The position numbers and the translations under genes were made by a program. DNA of 64,000 nt from Amoebophrya sp. A120. Lineage: Eukaryota; Sar; Dinophyceae; Syndiniales; Amoebophryaceae. Under the pieces are notes generated by a model that saw only the letters and a list, made by a program, of their open reading frames with translations, was not told the origin of the DNA and made no database searches. The stretch is taken from the NCBI GenBank assembly GCA_905178155.1, contig CAJINV010000011.1:2101503-2165502 (forward strand), written 5' to 3'. Below, piece by piece: positions 32,264 through 44,513 of the stretch (positions within the stretch are counted from its first letter, which is position 1; each line of letters begins with the position of its first letter).

Positions 32264-35200
32264 ATGCTGCTTTCGAGTACTTCCCCGCGGGCCCCGTCCG
32301 CCCCCCGCGACAAGTACGAGCTCGAGTTGCGGTGGCGTCCCGCGGGCAGTGGAGTATGGAACAACGAGAAGTCCGTGGTGGTCCCGGGCAAGGACGAACT
32401 CGACAGGGTCCTCGGCTGCTGCTTCAGCATCTGCGAAAGTTCGTCCAGTCCCAGAGCGGCTACTGCTTCGAGAACTGCGCACTTGCTGCAACCCGTTGAT
32501 GCGGAAAACCTTGCTGGGATGAGAGGAAACGAAGATAATTTTGACGTCCAAGGTGGGATCAATCATTTGATTCCGGTGTTTCGCTCCTCTGCGTCGAGAG
32601 AAAACTCCGCCCGCGAGCCGCAGGAACAGGAGTTCATTCTCGAAGACGTTGAAAGCGCCGACGGTCGTAGGGATCAGGAACAAGTAGAGGACATCAAGAA
32701 CTCGGTGCGTGGAGGCCCACCAGCTGCAGGAGCCGGGTCATCGTCCAGCAGTGGTGGTATTAATATTTTGCGACAGGACGTCGACCAGGAGCAGCTAGAT
32801 AGACACGATCCTCCGGAGGCGGCAAATGCGGAGATACTAGAGGGTGGTGAGGCAGCAGGAACAACATCCGCAAATGAACATCACCAGAATAATTATTTCA
32901 ACCGCAGCGAACAAAGTCAAAGTGTGACCCTGTCAACAGAGCAGGAAATAATAGCCGCGCACGAGAACAACAATAGTAACAGACAGATCGCTGCGCACAA
33001 CTCCGCCTCCAGCAATTTTCTCGTCTCCACGACAAATTCCGTGAACACCGCGGAGACCCCGCCGCAAGCTGTACAGCTAGCCGGCGGAATCACCGCGAAC
33101 AACGATAATAACGCCCAAAATAACACGACGGCGACATCATCGATGTATCCGCAGCAGCCGCAACAATTCCTGCAACAAACCACGAACCTGCACGGCAGCA
33201 CGCTGACGGCCTTCACCCAGCGCACCGTGCTGCTGAACCAAAACAACTCGCCTACGGGCGACAGCACTTCCGCGCTATCCCCGTCAAGAGGGACGACGTT
33301 GTTTTCCCCGCCCGCGCGGTATCTGACGGGAATTAATGTTTTCCTGCACACGTCGCGACCTCTAACTTTTTCCTTGCATGACATCAAGACCACTTTCCCC
33401 TACCTGTGATCCAGCATTTAGAACTCGTTATAGATTTTTTTGCTTCCGAGAATTTATCTTTATGCACTTTGTGTTTCTTTGTATGACATGGACGTGTGCT
33501 GCGCCGTTGAAATTCGTCTTTCATAAAATGCGCGAGAACCGCCTCGACCCAAATTCAAGCTGCCCGCCAACCGCGTCACCGCCGGCGCGACCAGCGAGCG
33601 ACTACTTCTGCTCCGAAAATACCATTCCGGTTAAAAGATACAACGTAACATCTTCTTGAGCGAAATTCATTTTTTGTGACGCCACTTACTTCTTCTTGTT
33701 AAGGTTGACATGCTCGTTCTCGTTATAGCATGAAGTCCGACAATCGCTGAGAAGTGGCACATTGAAACAGATCCAGCCCGTGATGCTGCGAATGCAAAGC
33801 CAGGAGCCAGATTTCGTCACTGCGGGGACTGCGGCCTCCAACACGAGCGACGGGCAAACGAACTCAACGACGGCAAAAATGCCCCACGTGCCGCAGCGCA
33901 CAAAGAGCACCGAGGCGGGCAGCAGTGGGTCGACGGAAGACATTCTCCCCGCGGGCTTGGACAGCGATCACCAAAACAACGCAATATACGGGGAAGCTCC
34001 GAGTGAAAGTGGGGGCAGCAATGTGGTATACTTATTTTTGATGAGCAGCTGCGTGGTTTTTCATTTTCTTTTTCAAAGTACACTGAAGTAAACCACTCCA
34101 CCCTCCGTTAATTAATTCGTATTCTTGTTGGCACGAAGATGCAGGATTTGTTGCGAAAATTTTTCTTTATGTTGTGCACAGAACAAAAACGACCGTCTTT
34201 GCAGGTAAGCGCCTTGGATGAACCAGGAAGGTTTGGTGCGCCGATTCATTTATACCACTCGAGTAACGTAAGTAGCTCGCTGACCGTAGAAAAAGCGCAA
34301 CGGACGCAGTCGGCCACCAGCTCCAAGAGCCTGATTTCGGTGCCCGGCGGGGAAGGAGCAGCGTCTGCGCATGCTGCGGCCGTGAACGCGCGCGACGGTG
34401 GAGTCGTGACAGGAAGTGGTACTTAGTAAAGATTCATTTCTGACGAGATGACTTTCTGCAGAGGTTATATGAATGAAGCAGAGGAGAATAACAAATGATA
34501 AGCGTACAAGCCTGTATGGATAGTTTTGGTTCACTTGTTGCACATCCTTTTGTCGAGTTTCCAAGCATAATTTCTTTCACGTGATTTGTCCAGCTGAAAC
34601 ACAACCTCGAGCGTCTACTGCACCGCATGGACTGCAACCAGGTTTAGATAATCGCCCGAGCACCAGCCACCAGCACCACCTGCTTGATAACGATGCTCCT
34701 TCAAGTAGTGCCACGAGCTCCATCGTTCTCGTGCACAGCCAGCGCGGCGGTCAGACGTCGTTGACTTCTCCCGAAACGTCGGACAGTGTCGACTTGTTTA
34801 TTCCCGAGGAAAAATCCAGCCAGAGCACCAACTCCGTATGCGAGTGCACAAACTCCCGCTCTTTCTCATTTGTCATGCAAAATATCAAATGCGATCTTTG
34901 CTTCTTGGCACCTGTTGCAAGACAGGGTCTGACGGCCCAAACAGCACTGGACTCCTGTGTGAATTCGTCATGCAAAACGTGGACGAGGGATCATCTGTGC
35001 ACAACTCGCATACTCGGACCGCCGGGTGTACAGCCTGAGCGTGAACGGGGTTCCGGCGGTGCTACTCGCGGGCGCGGGGGGAACAAGGAATCACAGAACT
35101 TCGTCACACAACAAGCATGTGGCGACGACAACGACCGCGGTATCGGCGTCCGTCGTACCCGCAGAGCAGCGCTACCGACTCCGTGCGGGCCGGCAGCAAA

Positions 35201-37943
35201 CGCCCTTTTCTCTCTCCGCAACTTCTTCTGCGGATTTGAACGGTGACTTTTCAACATCTCACAACCGGAGGGCGGGAACGACGAACAGCTCCTCGTCGAA
35301 CAAAGCCACACAGATTATGACACTGAACAACATTTTTGTAGTTCCCCGCCTGCGCATTTGTGACGCAAAGCGCCAAATTCATTATTCCCACCCGGCTTTT
35401 AAGTAGTTTTTGCATGTCAAGTTGTTCCAGAAGCGGCTATAAAGTTGAATTGCAGTTCCTAAGTAGAAGTTTGTCATGCCGCATTCACATTTCTCGGTTG
35501 GATGTGTTTTGTGCTGCCGACGCGTTTCAAAGCAGGAGACGGGAAAGTTGTCCGCTACCATACGAACCCCCACCAGCACGGAGAATGACCACTCGTTGGA
35601 GCTGCCATTAAATTCGCGTAAGCACCACACGAACAGCGGGCAGATGCTTGCGGCAGCAGCAGCAACATCCGGGAGGGCGGCCGCGGGCCCAACTACCTCT
35701 TCTTCGCAGCACAAGAGAGGGAGCACGGCCACGACCGTGAAGAGCGCGTACACTACGATAGAGAACGAAACGGTCGGAGCGGCAGGAGGGTTGTACTACA
35801 ACAACTCTGGAACAACGACAAGCCCGAGCAAACCCACTCTGCGCGGTATCATCAGCAAAACGAGGTCCGAGTTCAAGCCCACAGCGGGGTTGTTCGGCAC
35901 CGACGGAGCAGGAGGTGCCCTTGGCGGTCCAGAACAACTACCGCAGCAACAAAACACTACCTCGGCCACCCGCGCTGCGAGCCACTCCAACGTCGCTACC
36001 ATCTCTGGCACAACGGTAACAAACACGGAGAAGCATTCGCTGGCTACGCTGCGTGCCGCAGCGGCAAAGCGGAGTCAGAGCCATAACAGGAACAACAATG
36101 CTCGGAATAGTGAGCAGATGACTTCGAGCAAGGAGGAGGAGTGTGGGTCTCGGAATTCTTCGACCAACACCTCGCGTGGGGGCCGGATTTTCCCGGCAGA
36201 CAGTGCCAGTAATATCCCAGAGTCCTCCGACGACCAGGAACAGAACTATTTGAGTAGCAAGGAGAAAACGAACAGTTACGACGAGCTCGGGGAAAACCAA
36301 CTGTGGAAAGACGCACGGGCACGAATGGAGCGGAGGGATTTGGAGTTGCAGTTGTTTCACCCACCAAGCTCCTCCTCTGTCGGGGAGAAGACGCATACGG
36401 TGACCACCGTGTCCAAACCGGAGTTGCGAGCGGTTCCTGCGACTGGCGAGGACGACGTGCAAAATGCTGAACACGAGAGAAGTGTTTCTCTTGCTGTTGT
36501 GCGGGGGCAACAGGAGGGGGCACATCAGCCACGCGGGAACAACGAGCCGAGCCTCGTGCCGAGAAAAAGCCAGAACTACCTCATCAATCCTGACCGTTTG
36601 CAAGTGCAAGACCCGCTCCTCGATTGGCACCAGCGCTGGGAGGCCGTGGAGCAGGAAGAGCTGCGCTTGCCCCTGGAGGCGGTAGCGCAGATATTGCGAG
36701 CAAAAATCCCCCCTCCCCATATCAAAGCGAAATTTCTGATGCTGGGTTTGCGTACACAAATCAGCCTTGTCTTGCAGTAGGGGAGTGCAGGCCCATGGCA
36801 AGCCTGAGCGGAGAGGTTTTGGCGTAGGCGCTCACCATGACAAAAGTCTATGCTGTAGGCCCAACAGCATCACAAACCGCTGGCATAATGCGGGAAGTCT
36901 CCTGGGCTTGCCTTCTTGCAAGACAGACGCGATTTGTGACCACAAATAAGCATCACAAATTTCCAAAAATATACCTTTTCAATGTGGGGAGGGGGGATTT
37001 TTCCTTTCGATAGCAGAGAAGAGACCTTCATGCTCATCATCTGGAGCAACGAGACGTTTTGCAGCACAAGGCCGCGCCTTACCCTCGACAGCACGCCACG
37101 CCAGCTGGTCATGATTCTCATCACGGCGCCGCGCCTGCGAACAATGTGAACTACTCGGGTCGTGAGCAGCCGCAGCAGCAGAGACAGGAACACAGCAAGC
37201 ACAAAAACTTTGAACAGAACAAGCACTATCGCCCGCCGATGGATGGAGAGAACTACCCGGTTGTGATGGTGTCTTCATCATCTTCACGGGGGAAAACCAG
37301 CAGCGGAAATGGTACAACTGTTAAACACCCTGCTCCGCATCCAGGTACGGTGACCACCCCGAAATTCTCTATGCGGCTGGACGATTACAAGCCGGGCGGA
37401 CCCCTGAATCCCTCTCCGCGGGCCATGTTTTTCGGGGAAGTGGCAGGTCCTCGGACGAACAGGGTGGAAGAGGTACTTTAGTAGAGCCTCCTCAGCAGTT
37501 ACACTCTCAACTGTTACTCCACGTTGTCATGCAAAATTTGCGCCACATTTTCTTTTTCATCAAGCAACGCATCACAATGTTTGCAGGTGGCACCTCCTCC
37601 GACCAACATCGTCGAAGTGGAAATTCAAAGTGCAACCTTTTCGACTTCCCGGCCAGTACCTGCAAGTAGCCATGCCAAACACCACCACAGTACAACCAGC
37701 CGTGGCGCGGCTACTAGTGCAACAGCGTCGATGAAAGAGAAGCCAAAGGGGGACAAATTTGGCAAAGCATCTGCACAACACGCCGTTGTTGCAGGGCAAG
37801 GACAGCAGCAGCTGCATTCGCGCGTTCCCTCGTCCGACGTCGGGACGCCGAAGGCTTTGGAGCTCATTGAGGATTTTCGCTTTCGATTTTCTATTCCGGC
37901 GTCACCAGCGGCACGGGGTAGCAACAATGGGGGCCTGCCGTAA
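32264..37943 (+). CDS. Very large intrinsically disordered Ser/Thr/Asn/Gln-rich protein
   Basis: A multi-exon plus-strand gene. It opens at an ATG in a CACCATG context, and its first exon (to about 33360) is open for over 360 codons. Further exons are seen at about 33762-34030, 34206-34430, 34590-35300 (split by an introner), 35500-37480 (split by an introner) and 37588-37939. The protein is mostly low complexity (runs of Ser, Asn, Gln, Thr, Gly), with better-ordered islands: KYELELRWRPAGSGVWNNEK near the start, FVTAGTAASNTSD, YLINPDRLQVQDPLLDWHQR and WEAVEQEELRLPLEAV, and KALELIEDFRFRFSIPAS near the end. A canonical donor (GTAAGA) at 37940 suggests it continues; see 38152-38696. I do not recognise the family. 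Exon joins other than the two introners were not verified. Confidence 0.6.
34837..35012. mobile_element. Family-3 introner in the disordered-protein gene
   Basis: Inverted ends TATGCGAGTGCACAAACTCC and the complement ending AACTCGCATA. Flanks CTCCG/CTCGG match at four of five bases. At 176 bp it is the shortest complete family-3 copy. Confidence 0.9.
36692..37012. mobile_element. Family-2 introner in the disordered-protein gene
   Basis: AAAAATCCCCCCTCCCCATA end and its complement, TAT/ATA termini and a perfect GCAGA duplicate. Removal joins EAVAQR to RDLHAHHLEQ in frame. Confidence 0.92.
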
Positions 37944-38151
37944 GAGCAGGATGTATGGTCGTTTCGCAAGAACTACAGGCTGTATGGAGAAAATGTGTCG
38001 CGCTGTATCGTGTTGAATCTCGTCGCGTAGGTACTAGTAGTTTCCTTGAACTTTGCAGAAGATTCTGAGTCGTTATAAATTGCCGGTAGTAACTTTGGTC
38101 TGTATAGATTCATCAACGTTAAAGATCAAAATCACTCTTGGTTCATGAGCA

Positions 38152-38696
38152 ATGTTGAGCCTCTACTTCTTGCCGCCGTCGTGGCTGGCGCATTTTTCGC
38201 GTCGTCGTGCTTCTGGGTTTGATAGAAGCAGGCAGAAGCTGCAAAAACCGCCTCTGGGGCTTGATGGCGTAGTTTCTGTGCGGTGTACTAGTAGAGCAGT
38301 GGCGCCGCCGCCAGAGCGCTACAAGTTTCATCCAGCTTCCGCTGTGTGCTTTGTTGGTTCCTCGGATCCTCCCACGCGCATGCAATTTTTCCAGATGGTC
38401 TCCCGACGACGCTGTCCGTGTAACATTCGATTCCAGGTTGTACTGCTTCAACCAATAGTATTATACCTTTGTGCTACGAAAATTATGTGATGCGTGCCCT
38501 GCTGTGCAGGTTTTTCTATCCTCAGGGTAAGTACGCAAATAAAACTTTTAAGACCTTGATATATTTCGACTCTGTAAATATAGTAATGGCTCGACGAGAT
38601 CACGCGATCAATGAAGAAACCACTGTGCTAGCTAGCCGCCGTTGGGTGGAGTGCCTTAATTTTTGTTTTGAAGGTGCAGGTGTGAAGTGGGTGTAA
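38152..38696 (+). CDS. Possible 3' exons of the preceding gene, BRCT-like fragments
   Basis: Open stretches ASAVCFVGSSDPPTR (about 38335-38440) and VMARRDHAINEETTVLASRR followed by WVECLNFC (about 38580-38680) look like the beginning and end of a BRCT phosphopeptide-binding domain, which ends in a Trp and a Cys in this spacing. A small exon-like segment with GT-AG borders (DDALADGEAVTVFSPSG) lies at about 38824-38877. They follow the canonical donor at 37940, so they may be the C-terminus of the disordered protein. I could not settle the joining frames. The BRCT identification is tentative. Confidence 0.3.
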
Positions 38697-38879
38697 AATT
38701 TTTTTGTAGTAATCCTTCAACCATTCATTTTTCAGTTTCAAATCCGAGAAGATCCTATAGAGACACTTTATCGCAATAAACAAAACTTATATAGCCCCGT
38801 GTGATCACGATCATTACTTGCAGGACGACGCGCTAGCTGACGGCGAAGCGGTGACGGTTTTTTCTCCCTCTGGAAGGTA

Positions 38880-40076
38880 AACTAATAGTTTCGCATCTGA
38901 TTCTTGATCGATAGCAAGCAGAGGCGGAGCTTGATCTTGACAATGTTATCTATCAATTTCTACAAGAACACATCATGGTCTACTGTTTTTTCATGCATAA
39001 TTTCTTCTCTAACATGTCGACGTCTCATCCCAAATCGACGCTGGCTGCCCAAGTTGATGTAGTGACCCACAACAAGTCCGAGTGTCATTATGCCTCTTGC
39101 CGCCCTATCGCGCTGCAGGGCAGGGAGTTGCAGGCGTACCCAACCCGTGTAGTAGTTTAACGTATACGTACGGCTGCAGCTGCCCAACATGTTGTAGGGC
39201 GTTGTTTATTTACTTTAGAAAAATCATTCTTTTTTTTTTATCCATAAGAGGAATTTATTTTGTCGCCATCGCAGAGGGGGTATCATTCTCATATCGTCTT
39301 ATCATTTTCGTGTCGTCGTCGCAATTCGTATGATGAGTTTGGCTTTCTTTTTCCGCTACGCTACAGTAAAAAATTTTCTGGGCGAAATATTGTGCTATTT
39401 CGCCGGGTAGAACAAACATCAGGACGATATTGTTCAGAAAAAAACCTTAACAGCGCTTTCCATCGCAATAAATCTAGCCGCATTCGAGACACAGTAGTTG
39501 CCATAAACTTCTATTGGATTTTTTGGCGACCACTTCGTTGCTCCGCGCTTTTTGCTTTTCTATACTGAGCTGCGGTTCTGGAATTTCTTTCTCCTAAGAT
39601 CTTCACTATCGAATTTTGAGCAAATCTTCACGATCTTTCAACGAGATGATCTCGTGCACAGCAGTAGTTTGGATCAATTTCAAGAAGGCATCAAGCCGAA
39701 CGATCGACAAAGAAAGGATCTTCCGATCTGAAGATGCAAAAGATCTGTCTCGCTAAGGATCCACGAAGACTGTGATCCACTAATTTTTGGAGGTAATCCG
39801 ATAAAACTGGACCTTTTCTAAGTATTGCACGGTGTATTTTCTAAATGATCAAAACTTCCACCACGAGAAACTGTTCAATTTTTTTCCAGTGACCAAAAAG
39901 GCAAAAAAAAAAAATATCGAAGACCCTAGTCGCCTCGTTTAGTTGCTTTCAGAAAGGCTCGAACTACGTTGATAGCGGATAATTCCCAGGCAACATGGGT
40001 AGCAACTTCTAAGTAAGTGAGAAGACGATTTATTTTTTGCCAAGACTTCTTCTCTCCCAATCAGCGAAAAGGAAAA
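38880..40076. other. Intergenic, mostly AT-rich
   Basis: A plus-strand stretch ending in RELQAYPTRVVV and a stop at about 39160 may be a terminal exon of the preceding gene. From 39200 to 40010 I see only AT-rich non-coding sequence. Confidence 0.45.
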
Positions 40077-42688
40077 ATGCTTCCCAACCACGAGCAAGAG
40101 AGGAAGGTCGTCGTCGACGCGGGCGCGGCCATCAAATTGCAACGGATCGAGCAGTTTGGTTCGGAGTTTTTTACCACAGAAGAAGTACACAACGAGATCA
40201 AGGACACGCAGGCTCGGAGACATCTGCAAACTTTGCCGTTCGAACTGCAGCAGAAACAGCCTTTCAAGGACGACTATTTATTCGTATTTGATATTTTGCG
40301 CTGTGTGCTGCTGTTTCCAGCTCATTATTGATGTTGTTGCATACCAGAATCTTTACACAACATGTACATGCAGCTTGTGGTCGCGATTTTAATATTTCTA
40401 CAGCAATGACATGAAAATTTCTAAACGTTATTCACATTTTTTCGAACCAAATAGTACATCTCGTTCTTCTACTTCCCAGGTGAAGAAGTTTGCCACCGCG
40501 ACGGGTGATGTGGGTTTCTTGTCGCAGAACGATATGGGGCTGCTGGCGCTCGCGGTACGGTTGCACCGGGAATCCGGAAGCGAGATTCAGCTTCGGGACG
40601 AGCCGGAGATGGCGCAGGTGAGCAACCGAAGGGTGGCGTTCTCCTGGGCGCCGAGCGAGCAGCATTTCCGCAGCAACCCGCGGCTGAACAGTGTAGAAGG
40701 TGGAACTACCGGATTTAGTTGTTCCAGCTCTTTGTTGGACTCGACAACGGAGGTCGATGGGGAAGAGGATCATGATGACCGGTTCGACGACGAGGAGCCC
40801 GCGTTGTCAGAAATTGACGAGGAGGGGCGGGACGAGGACTCTGCGTCCGCCAGCCGGCCCTCTGAAGTTGCCGTGCCGGCGGAGGGCGAGGACGAGAGGG
40901 AAGATGACCTCAACAAGAAACCGCAACAAGAGCAGGCGTTTGCGGATGATGAGGAACAAGAGAACAAGGCGAATGAAAGAGTAGAAGACAGCAGCGAAAC
41001 CTTGCTCGGGGTCCCACCAGCGAGGACAGACGACGCCACCGAAGCGACGCCTGCACCGAAACCAACACCACCGCCTAGTTCTACCCCCGCCGCGCCGCAG
41101 AAGCCGCTCTCCTGGGCGCAGCGGGCCGCCGCGGCAAGGGACATCGTAGCCCCGGCAGTGCTGGACAACGATCCGCAGAACAAGGCGGGTACAAAAACTC
41201 GGGTGTTTGTGACGCCCGAGGTGGTGAAGGAGGAAGAGCCTGAAGAGAATAAGCTGCCAATGAAGTTGCTGTGTGCGTCAGAAGAAGAACCACGCTCAAC
41301 ACCTTCGGTACTACTATCGACCGATGGCAAAGACCAAGACGAAGACCAAAAAGTAACCATCAAGCCGAAAATCGAGGAGGGCAAATCGCGGATTCTGACC
41401 ACGGGCGCTGGCGTGCAGGATTTCATTATCAATCCTGATGAGGAATCGTCCGACTCGGATGACGATTGGAACAGTGGCTGGGTCACCTCAGAGAACATCA
41501 ACCGACTCCAGAATACGGTGGACGCCAACCACAAAACGGCAAACACATTGGACTCGCCGATCTCGGTGCTTTCCGCCGATTACTCCGTGCAAAACGTGGC
41601 GATTCAGATGGGCCTGCAAGTAGTCTCGCTCGACGGACTGCGGATCCGGAGCGTCAAGCTGTGGGGTATGGAATTTGTTTTTGAACATAATTTCTTGAAT
41701 AGTTTTGTCTGAAAGAATGCACACTCTTATATATAGTTCAACCGGCTTAACTTACGGCACAAGCAGGCTGCTAAAGAAGTCCCAGAAACATTCTTTTTCT
41801 ACTTAGCGGAATAAATATCGTCGTGCCAACATTTATCTTCACAGGTAAGATCTGCCGCGGTTGCTTTGCGACGACGCGGGACACGACAAAAATGTACTGT
41901 CCGAAGTGCGGCAACCCGACCCTGGACCGGTGTCCGTACACTTTGGACGCCGAGGGACGGGTGGTGATGCACGACAACAGGCGGAGAAAACCGAACCTGC
42001 GCGGAACCGTTTACTCGATCCCGAAGCGACGGGGCGGGAGAGGTATACTATAACTTAAGTGTGGGTTATTTAACGTCGAGTTGATGTGCTGGATTTCCAT
42101 TCGACAAGATGATCGTGATTTTTCTATAGAGCTAGCGTGTGATCGTGATGGAAATGAAAAATCCGAAGCTGCTATGATGAACCCTTTTCAATTCTCATAA
42201 GGTGGTCTGAAAAACAGATTCTGTTCTCGAATCGCCTTGTGTAGAACCTTCGTCTGCAATTCTGACATGCTGCACAAATGTTGTTTAAGTACATGCAAAA
42301 AGAACTCTGCAGCCATATTTATCATCCCTTGTTTGTGTGCAAAATTTTCGTTTGTGCCTCTACCTCGCAATAAAGCGGTAGCCTCTGTTGCAGCAAAAGC
42401 TATACGAATCTTCAAACCTGTCTCGCAGCTGCCGACCTGCTCTTACGTGAGGACGAGCAAGTGATGGGGGGTCGTGACCGGCAGATCCGATACGAACAGC
42501 GTTTGGCGGAAAAGCAGCAGCAGAAACGCGAAAAAGACGGGATTGACATTGTCGACGGGTGGTGCGCCCGGCACATCACCGGGACGGGCAACGCCGTGAA
42601 CCGGGGGCCGGGCAGCTTCAAGCACGGCTACGGGGGGAGAAGGAATCCCAACGCGAACAATTTCAAAACGCAGCGATTTAAGAAGTGA
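40077..42688 (+). CDS. NOB1: NOB1, 20S pre-rRNA endonuclease
   Basis: PIN-domain nuclease that makes the final cut at the 3' end of 18S rRNA in pre-40S ribosomes. Four exons (40077-40283, 40480-41665, 41845-42042, 42429-42688) with GT-AG introns join exactly to 617 codons with the stop. Landmarks: KVVVDAGAAIKL with the first catalytic Asp; FFTTEEVHNEIKD; RRHLQTLPFELQQKQP; TGDVGFLSQNDMGLLALA with further acidic PIN residues; an acidic low-complexity insertion of about 270 residues; DDDWNSGWVTSENINRLQ; ADYSVQNVAIQMGLQV; a four-Cys zinc ribbon KICRGCF and YCPKCGNP; YSIPKRRGGR; and a basic C-terminus GRRNPNANNFKTQRFKK. Length exceeds the usual roughly 410-460 residues because of the acidic insertion. 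No introners. Confidence 0.95.
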
Positions 42689-43277
42689 TGGAATTTCACT
42701 TCATTTTATTGCAAGTGACGTTTATTTTGTGCTTGACGATAAGATGTGATGTGAGGACATGAAGCTTCTTCCAAACGCTTACCTAACTGACAACGACGCA
42801 ACGAAAGATTGAGCACCGGCACGTAAAAGCACCTGCGACTTCTGAAGGTCGTGTTTGCAACTGGCAGTGAGCTGTTAAGAAGTGTTCCGACCAGCGCGTG
42901 GAAGTCTGAATCCACTTGAGGATCAAGAAATTAATTCAAAACCACCGATCTGCTTGCCAAAGCCCAATAAAAGGAAAAGAAGCATGTGGTAATGGTTAGT
43001 AAAGCCAAGTAGTAACGATTTTCGTCGCTGCAGATCTAGCTATTTCGGCACTGAATGCACTTCAGTACCAGAGCGCAAGACAGCGACACTCTTCAGAGAT
43101 AGAAATACTTAGATTATGTCATTTTTCATGACAGAATAGTACTTAGTAAAGTTCTTTTCAGTCTTTCTCGCGTAAAAAGAAGAGGCCGCTCGGGAGCCCG
43201 ACGCTCGTTCAACAACTGCGATACTAGTGCGAACACGACATCGATCTGAGTTCAGCTACACAACAGCACGAAAAATC
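42689..43277. other. Intergenic, no gene seen
   Basis: 590 bp between NOB1 and the ACP-like gene. No repeat or ORF of note; the ACP leader and promoter would be here. Confidence 0.55.
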
Positions 43278-44513
43278 ATGACGTTTCGTCGCAGCGCCAC
43301 GACTTTTGCCACCCTGAGCCGCCGGCTCTCAACCTCCTCCTCTCGAGGTGGAGCGACATCCGGTTTGGCTGCAGCAGTAGCCGGACGTGCAACTGCCGGG
43401 AGTTTGCATTCGCTTGCAAAGAACGTGGCAGTGGGGAGGTCCTTTCAGGCGACCTCGGCGGGACTTTCTCTCTTATCCAAAAACGACATCACGACTACAC
43501 CAGCAGCCGTCCAGCAACGGTGCTTTTCCGCCGCCGCTTCCGGGAAAACGGAAGAGACGCTGCTCGACGCGGTGAGCAAACATCTGAAGGACCGAATCGA
43601 GGACGTGAAAAAGGAGATGGAGGAAACCAACGCCGTATGAATTGCAATAGCATCGCACTTTAGTAGTAGAAATCGCATGACAAATTTCCGCAGCATAAGA
43701 AATGAAATTTGTAATGCGTTCTTAATAGCTTCAGAGAAGAATTTTTGTCATGCGTGATTGCGATCACCCTACGAGTGCGATGCTTTGGCAATGCATACGT
43801 TCCGAAGGAGAAGCTCGCGGCGCAGTTGGAATCTTTGCAGAAGCCCGTCACGATCAGCACGACGTGGGATGCCCTCGGGTTTGACGAGTTCGACCGGGTG
43901 GAAGTGTTGCTAGAGGTGGAAGAGGCGTATGGATTGCAAATATGTGACGGTCTGGAAAGTTGCAACTTGTGCTGCAGTCTTTGGACTCGAAAAAAATCTG
44001 TATTGCATGACCACCAAGAGGAGACCAGTTTGTGCTACGCGGAGAGGGCCGCGTTTGTCATGCGGAATGGGCAGCAGAAAGCCCGAAAAAAATCTGTGAT
44101 GCTCGGTCATGCACATTACAGGCATCATGGGTCACGGAAGACCTGCATGGTAAAGTCTTGCATTTCTCCAGAACGCCACACATGTTTGCAGTGGATAAAG
44201 CGTTTGGGGTCACGATTCCGGACGAGGAGGCGGACGCGATCGGGTCGGTGAAAGAGACACTGGACTGGCTGGAAAAAATATCCTGAGAAAAAAGTGTTAC
44301 AGTTACACATTGTGTTGCAGGCCAAGCAAGACAGACGAGCTCTGTGATGCCGGATGTGCATAGGAGCCTCCTTTCATAGCTGTTTTCCCGTAGGATTTCT
44401 GCATCGCAAGTTTTCTCTCTCATGCAGAGAAATTTGTGTTGCTGAATTGACAACAAATGTGTAACTGTAACACTTTTTTCGTGCGATAAAAAAACTTGGA
44501 AACCAAAGAATGA
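43278..44513 (+). CDS. Mitochondrial acyl-carrier-like protein lacking the phosphopantetheine Ser
   Basis: A four-helix ACP-fold protein. Exons 43278-43635, 43800-43927 and 44203 onward join in frame after two introners are removed. The N-terminus (TFRRSATTFATLSRRLSTSS) is a clear mitochondrial presequence, followed by a Ser/Ala/Gly-rich stretch. The carrier domain reads TTWDALGFDEFDRVEVLLEV then FGVTIPDEEADAIGSVKETL. In canonical ACPs the second helix begins DSLD, whose Ser carries 4'-phosphopantetheine; here it is DEFD, with Glu in place of Ser. The protein should therefore be unable to carry acyl chains and may act only as a structural partner, for example of LYR-motif proteins in Fe-S cluster assembly (inference). 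The end is ambiguous: a third introner begins four codons before a TGA at 44284. Unspliced, the protein ends WLEKIS; spliced, it ends WLEKNLETKE at 44513. Confidence 0.85.
43636..43797. mobile_element. Family-9 introner, ACP intron 1
   Basis: Ends TATGAATTGCAATAGCATCG and the complement of GATGCTTTGGCAATGCATA form an inverted repeat of about 28 bp. At 162 bp it is the shortest element. The flanking 5-mers do not match, so it is probably old. It also offers a GT at its 5' edge. Confidence 0.78.
43928..44197. mobile_element. Family-1 introner, ACP intron 2
   Basis: A family-1 ends pair, one copy altered to ACGGTCTGGAA. TAT/ATA termini. Flanks AGGCG/AAGCG match at four of five bases. It interrupts the carrier domain between LLEVEEA and FGVTIPDEE. 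Confidence 0.88.
44279..44488. mobile_element. Family-6 introner overlapping the ACP stop codon
   Basis: Ends TATCCTGAGAAAAAAGTGTT and the complement of AACACTTTTTTCGTGCGATA, flanked by AAAAA on both sides (perfect, but in an A-rich context). Its first bases encode the in-frame TGA that ends the unspliced ACP frame. Confidence 0.85.

Noticed and set aside
33360-33409. End of the first exon of the disordered gene as a true stop
   Set aside because: The following exons continue in the same style on the same strand, so the stop at 33409 is more likely inside an intron; the exact donor could not be fixed.
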